Assembly: GCA_015069485.1 (NCBI GenBank)
Contig: SVIM01000003.1
Location: forward strand, 1-64,000
Source of the DNA: Clostridiales bacterium
GTDB taxonomy: Bacteria; Bacillota; Clostridia; Christensenellales; Borkfalkiaceae
Direction: 5' to 3'
DNA length: 64,000 nt
The notes beneath the pieces were generated by a model. That model made no database searches. It was given only the letters and a program-made list of their open reading frames with translations, and had not been told where the DNA came from. Position numbers and translations under genes: made by a program. This document shows positions 35,190 through 43,580 of this stretch, one piece after another (the first letter of the stretch is position 1; every line of letters starts with the position of its first letter).

Positions 35190-36734
35190 TCAGTTAGGTA
35201 CGGGGACTCCGTCGCTATTATAGTGCCATTGTCCCAAATAATAAACGTCGCCGTCAAAGCTTCCAAACCACCAGTCCTCACTCCACAAAACGCTTTCTTT
35301 TTGCAAGTAAACGTTAACGTTGGGGTTATTAGTAACCGTCCATTGGTGCATTATTTCTATGGTAGAAGGCATTACCACGTACCTTAAATTTTGGCAGGTT
35401 GTAAAGGCGTAGCTATCTATTTCTTCAACACCTTCGGGAATAATAACTCCGGTTATTTCGCTACACTGAAAAAACGCATATTCTTCAATACTAACTACTG
35501 CATAACCAAACCTATCCGCTTCTATTTCCACAACGCCGTCTTTAGGAATTCTATGCGCCTTATATCCCACAACGGAATAAGTTTCGCTTTCAGCGTCTAA
35601 TTTATAAACCACTCCGTCAGACACAAATTCGTTAGGGTGAATATTTAAAGCTACGATAACCGCCACTAAAACAACAACCAAAACGGTTATTACGGTAACA
35701 AAGGTCGCTAATTTAAAGGTGCTTAATTTTTTCGTAGTTTTATTTTCGGTTAATTGATTAGCCCCTTCTTTTTCGCTAACGCAAGGGGTGGGTGAAGGTA
35801 AATTTTCGTTAACGGAATTGCTTTCTTCGCCTTCGGCTTCCGCTAATAAAATTTCTTCGCCGCCTTTTGCATCCTCTTGGGCAGATGCGCTTAACTGCTC
35901 GCTATTCGCTTCTTGCATAGCGCCGTCGCTTACAGCCCCGTTAGATTGCAACGCGCCACCGTTACTTTCGCCTAAATCCGTAACGCTTTTATTATATTTT
36001 TTAATTAAAGCAATAATTAAAAAATAAGCTACGCCGGCAACGATATTGCCTATTGAAGAAATTATTAATTCTGCCGAAATTTCGTCGTTAGCGCAACCAA
36101 GCGCAATAGTAAAAGCGCCAAACAAAATTAAAACGGGGGCTATAACTACGAAAATATAATAGTAAATTGCGCTGATTTTGAAATTTGAATATTTACTATA
36201 AGCGCTATCTACCTTGCTAACTATTTGCTCAGAATAAATGAAATAGGCGCATATTATTGCAAAAACTACCGCTATAACCCACAAAATAAGTAAAAACAAA
36301 AATAATATTGCAAGCCTTTGGGAGATTTCGGGTGCGCCGAAAAGGATTTTAAAGGTTTCATCCTGAAATAATTGCCAACCAACTGTAAATATAAAGCCTG
36401 CAATCGTTAATACAACGTAAAAATACAATACTATTTTAATAAGCATAAAGCCCGCGCGGGTAATTTTATAGCCGTTGCCGGAAGCGCCTAGGTGAACGAG
36501 CCATAAGCCGACGAGCATAACGATTTCTGCAATAATGCTAACCACCATTAGCGCGTGCACGGAAAGCCACTCGGGTAATTGCATTTGTAAAGTCTGCAAG
36601 GTTAGCTCTATGGAATTAGGATTAAGCGCATATGAAATTAGCGACAAAACGGACGTTACGGTTAAAGCAATCGCAAGCGTAAAAAACAAGCCGGAAGAAA
36701 GAAGTTTTTTCGTGCCACAATTATTTTCGTTCAT
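35190..36734 (-). CDS. Polytopic membrane protein with C-terminal BspA-like LRR
   Basis: The 514-residue protein has about six membrane helices in residues 15-250, a Ser/Glu-rich disordered linker to about 340, a further helix near 345-372, then an extracellular part. This carries BspA-type leucine-rich repeats (AEITGVIIPEGVEEIDSYAF-like text as CSEITGVIIPEGVEEIDSYAFTTCQNL, and YVVMPSTIEI). The domain combination suggests a surface-sensing or scaffold protein; function is unknown. Signs of secretion of an adhesive LRR from a membrane base fit gut commensals. It ends in QWHYNSDGVPVPN after a WW-rich strand. Confidence 0.75.
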   Translation of the reverse strand: MNENNCGTKKLLSSGLFFTLAIALTVTSVLSLISYALNPNSIELTLQTLQMQLPEWLSVHALMVVSIIAEIVMLVGLWLVHLGASGNGYKITRAGFMLIKIVLYFYVVLTIAGFIFTVGWQLFQDETFKILFGAPEISQRLAILFLFLLILWVIAVVFAIICAYFIYSEQIVSKVDSAYSKYSNFKISAIYYYIFVVIAPVLILFGAFTIALGCANDEISAELIISSIGNIVAGVAYFLIIALIKKYNKSVTDLGESNGGALQSNGAVSDGAMQEANSEQLSASAQEDAKGGEEILLAEAEGEESNSVNENLPSPTPCVSEKEGANQLTENKTTKKLSTFKLATFVTVITVLVVVLVAVIVALNIHPNEFVSDGVVYKLDAESETYSVVGYKAHRIPKDGVVEIEADRFGYAVVSIEEYAFFQCSEITGVIIPEGVEEIDSYAFTTCQNLRYVVMPSTIEIMHQWTVTNNPNVNVYLQKESVLWSEDWWFGSFDGDVYYLGQWHYNSDGVPVPN

Positions 36735-36960
36735 AACAAAACCTCCTTAATATATAATATTATTATATCATTTATATTTAGTTTGTCAATAGATATTATA
36801 AAACAAATTAGACTTACCTATTTAAAAGTTAATTTATATACCAAAATTACAAACTGCTACTTGAAAAATTTGCCCGTAAATTTTAAAATTAAAGCGTATA
36901 TACTTAAATTAACTATATTAATTTACGGTTTTACGATATTACACTTTAAAGGATTATATT

Positions 36961-37926
36961 ATGAAAAAGTCTTTAAAAATTTTAACCGTTGCGCTTTCGG
37001 CTGCAACAATAGTTTTATCCTTTCCCGCTTGCGGACACGACCACGTTTGGAGCGATTGGCAACGCAACGCTGACGAGCATTGGCGCACCTGCACCGTAGA
37101 AGGATGCAATGTGGAAGAGCGCGACTATCACACCGAAGGAAGATGTGAAGACTGCGCTTACGGCTTTAAGGTATTATCGTTTGGCTTTGACGAAGGTGGC
37201 GACACGGCGCACTCTGACTTTGCAAAGGAAGCAAACGTTTGGTTCCCCCAACAGGGCGAGCTTTTAGGCTTTACCTACGACTTTGTTGGAACGGATTTTA
37301 GCTACCTTAACGACGAAACGCTTGCCGAATACGACTTGGTTATGTTTTTAAATAGCCGTCCCTTTAACTACGACCAACAGGCGGCGTTTGAAAGATATAT
37401 GGAAAACGGCGGCGCTTGGATGGGCTTCCACTCCTGCGCGTTCTCTATGGACGGCAACAACGAATACTGGACTTGGTATCAATCTGACTTTTTAGGTTGC
37501 GGACAGTATGCAAGAAATACTTGGAACCCTACCTCCGAGCCCTTAACCGTTGAAACGCACTACCATTGCTCTACCGAAAATATCGAGGTTGACGTGTTCA
37601 CTTCAGCCCCCTGCGAGTGGTACGGATGGGAATTAGATTTATTTGCAGACGAAGATATTAGCGTTTTACTTACCCTTAACCCCACCAACGAAAACCCCGC
37701 TGGCGACCAACCCGACCCCAACAAGCAATACGAAATTTGGTATAATGGCACACACCCCGTTGCTTGGACGAACAATAACTATAATATGGTTTATATGAAC
37801 TGGGGACACAACCTTCAATCGTATAATAACGGCGCAGAAGGTAAGCAGTCTTCTACTTTTAGCAGCGAAATTCAAAACCAGTTTATGCTTGACGCAATGT
37901 ACGGCTTGGTTTTGGGCGAAAGATAA
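36961..37926 (+). CDS. ThuA-like domain lipoprotein
   Basis: The 321-residue precursor has a signal peptide and lipobox FPAC (Cys24), then a Cys/His-rich short segment (GHDHVWSDWQ, CTVEGCNVEERDYHTEGRCEDC) of a type often found at the N-termini of surface lipoproteins in these gut bacteria. Residues ~70-315 are ThuA-like: VLSFGFDEGGDTAHSDF, YDLVMFLNSRPF, ENGGAWMGFHSCAFSM and NGTHPVAWTNNNYNMVYMNWGHN. ThuA-like domains have a glutamine-amidotransferase-type fold linked to sugar utilisation. Own terminator follows. Confidence 0.85.
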   Translation: MKKSLKILTVALSAATIVLSFPACGHDHVWSDWQRNADEHWRTCTVEGCNVEERDYHTEGRCEDCAYGFKVLSFGFDEGGDTAHSDFAKEANVWFPQQGELLGFTYDFVGTDFSYLNDETLAEYDLVMFLNSRPFNYDQQAAFERYMENGGAWMGFHSCAFSMDGNNEYWTWYQSDFLGCGQYARNTWNPTSEPLTVETHYHCSTENIEVDVFTSAPCEWYGWELDLFADEDISVLLTLNPTNENPAGDQPDPNKQYEIWYNGTHPVAWTNNNYNMVYMNWGHNLQSYNNGAEGKQSSTFSSEIQNQFMLDAMYGLVLGER

Positions 37927-37958
37927 TCGCCATGCAACGAAAAAACGGCACTATTTTA

Positions 37959-38033
37959 AACCACGCGACTATCGCGTGGTTTTTATTTATATTAATAAAA
38001 AATGCGGAGCGCAAAATATGCGCTCCGCATTTT
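37959..38033. terminator. Two terminator hairpins between convergent lipoprotein genes
   Basis: AACCACGCGA/TCGCGTGGTT (37959-37981) followed by TTTTATTT ends the ThuA gene. AAAATGCGGAGCGCA/TGCGCTCCGCATTTT (37998-38033) serves the coiled-coil lipoprotein on the minus strand. Confidence 0.85.
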
Positions 38034-38069
38034 ATTTAAATATTAACTGCTTTTACTGCGTACCCCAAA

Positions 38070-38750
38070 TTAAATAATAAACACACGTAATCGGTAGGCA
38101 TACCTAGGATGACCAAAATTAAAATTTACACCACCTACCGTTAGAGTTATAGGTATATATTGTGCAGTTATTATAATATTTTTATAATCAACCATAACTA
38201 CGGCACAATTGTTATACGTACCAAAATATTTTAATATCTCAATATCATCTAAAGTAATATTAGCATTATTTTCTATATTATAAATCTCTGCCCAGTTATA
38301 TCTTATAGATCTTGAAATATCATCTGATAATTGATCACTATTTTGAATATTATTGCTATGAAGATACGCTATATTATTTAAATCTTCTACCTTTAATAAA
38401 CCAATATTGTACGCATCTTCCAATGAATAAAACGTTCCACTAACAACATTTTCACTAATTTGCGATTCAAGATATTCTATTTCTTCTTCTAATTCTTGCT
38501 TTTCTTGTTCAAGCTGTGCAATTTGTTGTTGTTGCTCGGCAATATCTGCTTGCATTTCTTCGTTTTCTTGTTCTAATTCCGCAATTTGCTCTTGTTGGGT
38601 TAAGATTTGTGTTTGTTGGGTTGCAATTTGTGCTTCAAGTTCGGCGATTTTTGCTTCCAATTCGCCGTTTGAGCACGCGGTAAAGCCGACTACACTAAAA
38701 AGCATTGCCAAAGATAATACCGCCGTTAAAATTTTTGTAAAAATTTTCAT
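38070..38750 (-). CDS. Lipoprotein with a Glu/Gln-rich coiled coil
   Basis: The start is ATG 38750 (MKIFTKIL), fixed by AGGAGG 6 nt before it, so the longer frame from 38783 is not used. The signal peptide ends in lipobox GFTAC (Cys24). Residues ~27-95 form a heptad-repeat coiled coil (LEAQIATQQTQILTQQEQ, AQLEQEKQELEEEIEYLE). The C-terminal ~125 residues are a small predicted alpha/beta domain without a known match. It is notably AT-rich compared with the ribosomal genes beside it. Function is unknown. Confidence 0.8.
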   Translation of the reverse strand: MKIFTKILTAVLSLAMLFSVVGFTACSNGELEAKIAELEAQIATQQTQILTQQEQIAELEQENEEMQADIAEQQQQIAQLEQEKQELEEEIEYLESQISENVVSGTFYSLEDAYNIGLLKVEDLNNIAYLHSNNIQNSDQLSDDISRSIRYNWAEIYNIENNANITLDDIEILKYFGTYNNCAVVMVDYKNIIITAQYIPITLTVGGVNFNFGHPRYAYRLRVFII

Positions 38751-38861
38751 AATTTTCCTCCTTTTTTTTATTATATTATACAAAGTTTATTTTGTCAATA
38801 GGCAAATTTGTGTTTTTTAATATTTTCTTTCGTTAAGTAAAGCGTTAAATCATTGCCTTAC

Positions 38862-38993
38862 TGTCATTCTGAACGTAGTGAAGAATCTCCACCCGCTTTT
38901 ATAGTGAAATACAACGCTATGCGTTGCGTGAAATTTGCAACAAAGTTGCAAGTGAAATGAACGCGACAGCGTTCGTGAAATGTTAACTTGCGT
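38862..38993. repeat. Widespread TCATTCTGAACG-type element and GTGAAAT-hairpin array (array 2)
   Basis: TGTCATTCTGAACGTAGTG then AAGAATCTCC (38862-38890) is an intergenic element I know from many bacterial genomes. From 38903 come three to four units of GTGAAAT plus a ~16-nt self-complementary part: CAACGC/GCGTTG, TTGCAAC/GTTGCAA and GAACGC/GCGTTC. The layout equals array 1 at 13868. The rest of the 38751-39132 gap (inverted tracts such as GCACCAAGCGAAGCACAC) shows no gene. Confidence 0.8.
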
Positions 38994-39132
38994 TATCGTT
39001 GTGGTATAAAGTGTTTTTTAACGCTAATAATTTAATTTTTGCCATAACGTGCAAGCACCAAGCGAAGCACACTTCACGGTTGCGCTAGCAACTACTTAAC
39101 GAACGCTTGCCGTTTACTTAACGGTAAAATTA

Positions 39133-39163
39133 AAAAAGAGGAACCGTGTAGGTTCCTCTTTTT
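39133..39163 (-). terminator. Terminator of rplL
   Basis: Stem AAAAAGAGGAACC / GGTTCCTCTTTTT, 19 nt past the stop. It closes the rplJL unit, so rpoB does not follow within the window. Confidence 0.92.
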
Positions 39164-39182
39164 TATAACATAGGATTTTAAA

Positions 39183-39560
39183 TTATTCTAAAACAACGGT
39201 AGCGCCTGCTGCCTTAAGGTCAGCTGCGAGCTTTTCAGCTTCTTCTTTAGGAAGGTTTTCTTTAATTACGCCGCCCTTTTCAACTGCGCCCTTAGCTTCA
39301 ACAAGGCCAAGACCGGTAGCTGCACGAACAACCTTGATAACGTCGATTTTCTTAGCGCCTGCATCTTTAAGAACTACGTTGAATTCGGTCTTTTCTTCAA
39401 CTGCGGGAGCTGCTGCTGCGCCTGCTGCGGGAGCTGCTGCAACTGCTACGGGAGCTGCTGCGGATACGCCGAATTCTTCTTCTAATGCTTTAACGAGTTC
39501 GTTGAGTTCAAGAACGGTCATAGATTTGATTTCTTCAATAAATTTCTTTACGTCTGCCAT
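39183..39560 (-). CDS. rplL: Ribosomal protein L7/L12
   Basis: The 125-residue stalk protein recruits translation factors to the ribosome. The N-terminal dimerisation domain ([28 protein letters not shown]) is joined by an Ala/Pro/Val-rich hinge ([21 protein letters not shown]) to the C-terminal domain ([35 protein letters not shown]). It lies 108 nt after rplJ and is co-transcribed from the L10-leader promoter. Confidence 0.97.
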   Translation of the reverse strand: MADVKKFIEEIKSMTVLELNELVKALEEEFGVSAAAPVAVAAAPAAGAAAAPAVEEKTEFNVVLKDAGAKKIDVIKVVRAATGLGLVEAKGAVEKGGVIKENLPKEEAEKLAADLKAAGATVVLE

Positions 39561-39668
39561 TTTTTTATTCCTCCGAATTTCTTAATTTTTTTTAAATAAA
39601 TGGTTTTTGCGTTGTTTTTAAGCCATTGCTTTAAGGATTACGCTACCCTTTGCCATTTTATATGGCGA

Positions 39669-40193
39669 TTACTCTGCCTTGCTCTCCGCGATTTGATTGA
39701 GCACGCGCACGATTCCGCCCATAAGGTTGGAAAGTAAGCCTGCGAAGTTCGCGATAGGAGCTTGCATTGAGCCAAGCATCTTTGCAATAAGTTCTTCTTT
39801 GGAAGGCATGCTTGCAAGAGCTTTAACTCCGGATTTGTCTACGTACGAATTGTCGACAAACGCGCTCTTTAAAACGATTTTTTCGTTATAATCTTTAGCA
39901 GCTTCTACCATTACTTTAGCAGCAGCGGTTTCGTCTGTGCCGAATGCGATTGCGGTAGGACCGTTTAAATCTGCATCGAACTGATTATATCCTAATTCGT
40001 TGAAAGCTTTTCTTACTAAAGTATTTTTATATACTTTGTATTCGCAGTTTGCCTTTTTGCACTTTTGTCTGATAGCAGAAACTTCAGCAACGGTGAGCTT
40101 ATTGTAATCAACGAAAACAACGGACTTTGCTGCTTTGATTTTGTTTACTATCTCTTCAACAACTACTTTTTTAGCTTCGAAATTAGCTGACAA
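39669..40193 (-). CDS. rplJ: Ribosomal protein L10
   Basis: The 174-residue protein anchors L7/L12 dimers to 23S rRNA. Typical text: KKVVVEEIVNKIKAAKSVVFVDYNKLTVAEVSAIRQKCK, then NTLVRKAFNELG and the C-terminal L12-binding helix. It also represses its own synthesis by binding the leader upstream (40200-40354), as known for the family. Confidence 0.97.
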   Translation of the reverse strand: MSANFEAKKVVVEEIVNKIKAAKSVVFVDYNKLTVAEVSAIRQKCKKANCEYKVYKNTLVRKAFNELGYNQFDADLNGPTAIAFGTDETAAAKVMVEAAKDYNEKIVLKSAFVDNSYVDKSGVKALASMPSKEELIAKMLGSMQAPIANFAGLLSNLMGGIVRVLNQIAESKAE

Positions 40194-40199
40194 ATTTTT

Positions 40200-40354
40200 T
40201 ACCTCCTATGTTTTTTAAAATAAAAAATCCCTACGCCACACGGCATAAGGAACACACTACCCCAATACGGTTGGGGCTTTTACGGATATTTCTTACACCT
40301 AAACGAGAAATTAAGCAAAATTGCACTCGTTGTCTGCGGCATATAATGTTTTAC
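40200..40354 (-). ncRNA. L10 leader RNA with attenuator
   Basis: The segment between the promoter and rplJ has the features of the Firmicute L10 leader: GCCGCAGACAACGAGTGC, a GTTTAGGTGTAAGAAA part, CCCCAACCGTATTGGGG, and a final CCTTATGCC-GTGT-GGCGTAGGG hairpin followed by TTTTTT that would terminate. The L10-L12 complex binds such leaders and prevents read-through, which regulates rplJL. Confidence 0.8.
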
Positions 40355-40360
40355 TGAATT

Positions 40361-40389
40361 AGTATATTTGTTTCCGCCGAAAATGTCAA
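40361..40389 (-). promoter_or_regulatory. rplJL promoter, embedded in the rplA terminator
   Basis: Minus-strand TTGACA (40384-40389), 17-nt spacer, TATACT (40361-40366). The -35 box is the loop of the hairpin that terminates rplA. Confidence 0.75.
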
Positions 40390-40406
40390 CCGATTTTCGG
40401 CGGAAA
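40371..40406 (-). terminator. Terminator of rplA
   Basis: TTTCCGCCGAAAAT / ATTTTCGGCGGAAA (40371-40384 and 40393-40406), 14-bp stem. The loop holds the TTGACA of the next promoter. Confidence 0.8.
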
Positions 40407-40424
40407 TTATACTTTTTTTAAATT

Positions 40425-41114
40425 TTAGCCCTTATTGTAGTAAACTTTTACGCCGGGGCCCATGGTTGCGGTTAAGGTTACGGACTTAATGTACTGACCC
40501 TTTGCCGCTGCGGGTTTTGCTTTTACGATAGCGTCCATTAAAGCATTGAAGTTTTCGGTAAGCTTTTCTGCGCCGAAGGACTTTTTGCCGATAGGGCAGT
40601 GGATGATAGCCGTTTTATCTAAACGGTATTCTACTTTACCTGCTTTAACTTCTTTAACTGCCTTTGCAACGTCCATAGTAACGGTGCCGGACTTAGGGTT
40701 AGGCATTAAGCCCTTAGGACCTAAGATACGACCGATACGACCAACAACGCCCATCATATCGGGGGTGGTAATCATAACGTCGAAATCAAACCAGTTATCC
40801 TTTTGGATTCTTGCAATGGTTTCTTCTGCGCCAACGTAATCTGCGCCTGCTGCCAACGCGATATCAGCCTTATCGCCCTTTGCGATAACTAAAACCTTTT
40901 TGGTTTTACCGGTACCGTTGGGAAGCACTAAAACGCCACGAACTTGTTGGTCTGCTTGACGAGGGTCAACGCCTAAACGTACGTGGAGTTCGATGGTTTC
41001 GTCAAACTTAGCCTTTGCAGTACCTAAAGCAAGGTTCATTGCTTCGGTAAGGTCGTAAGCTTTAGAATGTTCATAAGATTTAACGCTTTCTGCGTATTTC
41101 TTTCCTACTTTCAT
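40425..41114 (-). CDS. rplA: Ribosomal protein L1
   Basis: The 229-residue protein forms the L1 stalk near the ribosomal E site. It shows the usual text: [67 protein letters not shown] and [21 protein letters not shown] at the C-terminus. It follows rplK at 77 nt, and an AGGAGG ribosome site precedes the ATG. Confidence 0.97.
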   Translation of the reverse strand: MKVGKKYAESVKSYEHSKAYDLTEAMNLALGTAKAKFDETIELHVRLGVDPRQADQQVRGVLVLPNGTGKTKKVLVIAKGDKADIALAAGADYVGAEETIARIQKDNWFDFDVMITTPDMMGVVGRIGRILGPKGLMPNPKSGTVTMDVAKAVKEVKAGKVEYRLDKTAIIHCPIGKKSFGAEKLTENFNALMDAIVKAKPAAAKGQYIKSVTLTATMGPGVKVYYNKG

Positions 41115-41191
41115 AATTCCTCCTGTGGTTTTACCGAGGGTTCGACTTTGATTTTTTGTCCCTCTCCCACTTTCTTGGCTTTACGCCGTAA

Positions 41192-41617
41192 TTATTCTTC
41201 TACGGTTACACCCATAGAACGAGCGGTGCCCTTAATCATGCTCTTTGCCATTTCAAGGTCGTCGCAGTTTAAGTCAGGTAATTTGATTTTTGCAATTTCT
41301 TCTACCTGAGCCTTGGTGAGCTTACCAACCTTATCCCTGTTGGGACGAGCACTTGCAGTGTCGATGCCTAACGCCTTTTTAATAAGAACAGGTGTGGGGG
41401 GCGTTTTAAGAATAAAGGTAAAGCTTCTGTCTTGATAAATGGTTACTACGCAGGGGATGATAAGACCTGCTTGAGCAGAAGTTTTAGCGTTGAATTCTTT
41501 GGTAAAGCCGGGGATGTTAATACCGTGGGGGCCTAACGTAGAACCTACGGGGGGCGCAGGAGTTGCTTTACCGGCGGGAAGCTGCAATTTAACTACCGCA
41601 GTAATCTTTTTTGCCAT
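41192..41617 (-). CDS. rplK: Ribosomal protein L11
   Basis: The start is ATG 41617 ([25 protein letters not shown]), fixed by AGGAGG 9 nt before it and by the family N-terminus. The frame open from 41683 is not used. The 141-residue protein binds 23S rRNA in the GTPase centre: [42 protein letters not shown] and the C-terminal [26 protein letters not shown]. It lies 152 nt after nusG. Confidence 0.97.
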   Translation of the reverse strand: MAKKITAVVKLQLPAGKATPAPPVGSTLGPHGINIPGFTKEFNAKTSAQAGLIIPCVVTIYQDRSFTFILKTPPTPVLIKKALGIDTASARPNRDKVGKLTKAQVEEIAKIKLPDLNCDDLEMAKSMIKGTARSMGVTVEE

Positions 41618-41769
41618 AATTACTATTCCTCCTAACGTGGTTATAGCGAACGCACCATAGAAAAATTTAATGCGTTCTCCCACAAATTTATATAAAACGC
41701 AATATGCGCTTTTATATCTTAATTAATAATGTTACGCGCGCATACGCACGCAAAGCCGACGCAGAGCTA

Positions 41770-42309
41770 TTATTCAGCGGGTGCGTCGATTTTTTTGATT
41801 TGAATAAACTCAACCTCAACGTCCGTAGATCTGCCGAACATTTGAATATTAACCTTTGCCTTTTGCGCGGGATAGTTGAGCTCGGTAATAACGCCGTCAA
41901 AGCCAGCCAAAGGACCGGCGTCAATGTTAACGCTGTCTCCTACGACGAAATCAGCGTCTACTACCGTTTCTTCAAGGCGCATTTTTCTTATTTCCGCTTC
42001 CTTCATGGGAATAGGTCTGCCCTGAGGGCCTACGAATCCGGTTACGCCACGGGTGTTGGTTACCCAATACCAAAGCTGATTAGAATAAATCATCTTAATA
42101 AAAACGTAACAAGGTAAAAGCTTGCGCTCTACTACCTTTTTCTTGCCGTTCTTTTCTTCGATGGTTTGTTCCATAGGAATTTTTACGTCGAAAATATGTT
42201 CCTGAAGGTTGTTATTTTCAATAAGCCTTTCTAAGCTATCCTTTACCATAGCCTCGTAACCAGAGTAAGTATGCAGGATATACCAACAAGGCTTTTGCAT
42301 ATCTGCCAT
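41770..42309 (-). CDS. nusG: Transcription termination/antitermination factor NusG
   Basis: The 179-residue protein binds RNA polymerase and modulates pausing. The N-terminal domain begins CWYILHTYSGYEAMVKDSLERLI and includes RKLLPCYVFIKM and WYWVTNTRGVTGFVGPQGRPIPM. The C-terminal KOW domain is VGDSVNIDAGPLAGFDGVITELN. It lies 3 nt after secE. Confidence 0.96.
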   Translation of the reverse strand: MADMQKPCWYILHTYSGYEAMVKDSLERLIENNNLQEHIFDVKIPMEQTIEEKNGKKKVVERKLLPCYVFIKMIYSNQLWYWVTNTRGVTGFVGPQGRPIPMKEAEIRKMRLEETVVDADFVVGDSVNIDAGPLAGFDGVITELNYPAQKAKVNIQMFGRSTDVEVEFIQIKKIDAPAE

Positions 42310-42312
42310 ACT

Positions 42313-42540
42313 TTACGCTCCGATTCCGGTGATTAAGTCTAAAAGAGCCTGTAAGCCGTAGTTAACGCCCGTTACTACAACGGTGAAAGCCAAAACAACT
42401 ACCAATACGACACCGGTAGCTTTTAAAACTTTAGGGAAAGTGGGCCAAGTAACTCTTTTAAGCTCGGAAAAAATTTCCTTGCATTTTTTGCCAAATCTTA
42501 CAAAGATGTTGGGCTTTTTCTGTTCGTTTTTAGCTGCCAT
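42313..42540 (-). CDS. secE: Preprotein translocase subunit SecE
   Basis: The 75-residue protein has a cytoplasmic amphipathic part (FGKKCKEIFSELKRVTWPTFPKVLKAT) and a single C-terminal membrane helix (GVVLVVVLAFTVVVTGVNYGLQALLDL). It is the clamp of the SecYEG channel. Its place between rpmG and nusG is standard. Confidence 0.95.
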   Translation of the reverse strand: MAAKNEQKKPNIFVRFGKKCKEIFSELKRVTWPTFPKVLKATGVVLVVVLAFTVVVTGVNYGLQALLDLITGIGA

Positions 42541-42621
42541 TTTAAAACCTCTAAAAAATTTTGCCTTCGCGCCGACTTAAATATTTTTCGGCGCAGGCGA
42601 CGGAATAAATAACCTTATAGA

Positions 42622-42783
42622 TTATTTGGATTCCTTGTGGTCGGTGTGCTTTTTGCAGAAGGGACAATACTTGGAAATTACAAGTCTGTCGGGATCGTTA
42701 CGCTTATTTTTGTAGCTGTCGTAATTTCTGCGTTTGCATTCCGTGCACTCGAAAGTGATTTTCATTCTAGATGTTGCCTTCAT
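42622..42783 (-). CDS. rpmG: Ribosomal protein L33
   Basis: The 53-residue protein reads [17 protein letters not shown] and on to [14 protein letters not shown]. It has two CxxC pairs (CTEC, CPFC), the zinc-binding form of L33. Size and position before secE-nusG are typical. The promoter is at 42834-42863. Confidence 0.93.
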   Translation of the reverse strand: MKATSRMKITFECTECKRRNYDSYKNKRNDPDRLVISKYCPFCKKHTDHKESK

Positions 42784-42833
42784 AACTGAAAACTCCGTAC
42801 AAAAAAATTACACCCCTCTCGCGGTGTGCTAAA

Positions 42834-42863
42834 AGAATACCACGAAAAAAGGGGTGTTGTCAA
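42834..42863 (-). promoter_or_regulatory. Promoter of rpmG-secE-nusG
   Basis: Minus-strand TTGACA (42858-42863), 18-nt spacer, TATTCT (42834-42839). ACACCCCT and AGGGGTGT flanking the -10 region could pair in DNA or RNA. Confidence 0.7.
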
Positions 42864-42967
42864 CCAAATTTACTTGATTTACTAATTTTTTACTAACATT
42901 TTTAAAAATTTTCGCCTTATCTATATATAATATAGTAAATTTCGCGATTGTTTTGCAAAAATGCTTA

Positions 42968-43402
42968 TTAGTTTAAGGGGGTTTCACCTACGGAGAAAGC
43001 GTAAACGTCTCTATCCTCGGGGAAAATGGGGCCGTTGATTACGGGGAGATTAAGGGGCGAAATGTACGCGCTTGCGGTAAGGTTAGTTACTGCAGAGCGA
43101 AGGTAAGGGTAAAGCTGTTTGGTAGCTTCGATAACGAAATCCCTTTCTTCGTTTTTGCTTGCCACTTCTACTTCGTAAACGCCAACCAAGGTTACGTTGA
43201 TATCAAAGGGCTTGGGTTCAGCTTCGGTGGACTCAATTTTAACGGATAAAGAAACGAAGTTTAACTTTTCGTTGCCGTTAGCCTTGCGAACCTGACGGGA
43301 GAACTGGGGCTTAATATCGAGTTTTGCGTTGGGTTCGATTCTTACTCTGTTTAATTTGAAGGAAAGTTCTTCAGCGGAAATGCCTTTAAAATCTATTTTC
43401 AT
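42968..43402 (-). CDS. SecB-like chaperone domain protein
   Basis: The 144-residue protein is close to the length of E. coli SecB. The C-terminal block LYPYLRSAVTNLTASAYISPLNLPVIN matches the conserved LFPYxRxxIxxLTxxxGxPPLxLxxVN part of the SecB fold, and FVSLSVKIESTEAEPKPFDINVTLVGVYEVE fits the central strands. The family binds unfolded precursors and, in some lineages, toxins. Presence in a probable monoderm is unusual but not unknown. It stands alone with its own promoter (43431-43459), divergent from the radical-SAM operon. A C-terminal SecA-binding zinc motif is absent. Confidence 0.75.
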   Translation of the reverse strand: MKIDFKGISAEELSFKLNRVRIEPNAKLDIKPQFSRQVRKANGNEKLNFVSLSVKIESTEAEPKPFDINVTLVGVYEVEVASKNEERDFVIEATKQLYPYLRSAVTNLTASAYISPLNLPVINGPIFPEDRDVYAFSVGETPLN

Positions 43403-43430
43403 AATATAACTCCTAAAATTTTATGAAAGC

Positions 43431-43516
43431 ATTATACACTTTTTGAAAATGCTTGTCAATTATTAACTACCACCTAACCGTTTTTTATTGATTATTTTAT
43501 TTTTTTATAATATAAT
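43431..43516. promoter_or_regulatory. Divergent promoters of the SecB-like gene and radical-SAM operon
   Basis: Minus: TTGACA (43454-43459), 17 nt, TATAAT (43431-43436). Plus: TTGATT (43488-43493), 17 nt, TATAAT (43511-43516). Confidence 0.75.
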
Positions 43517-43580
43517 AAAATGGCTTTTAGGCGTAGCTGTAAAAAGTGCGCTTAATTAATAAAGATTTTGGAAAATTGTA

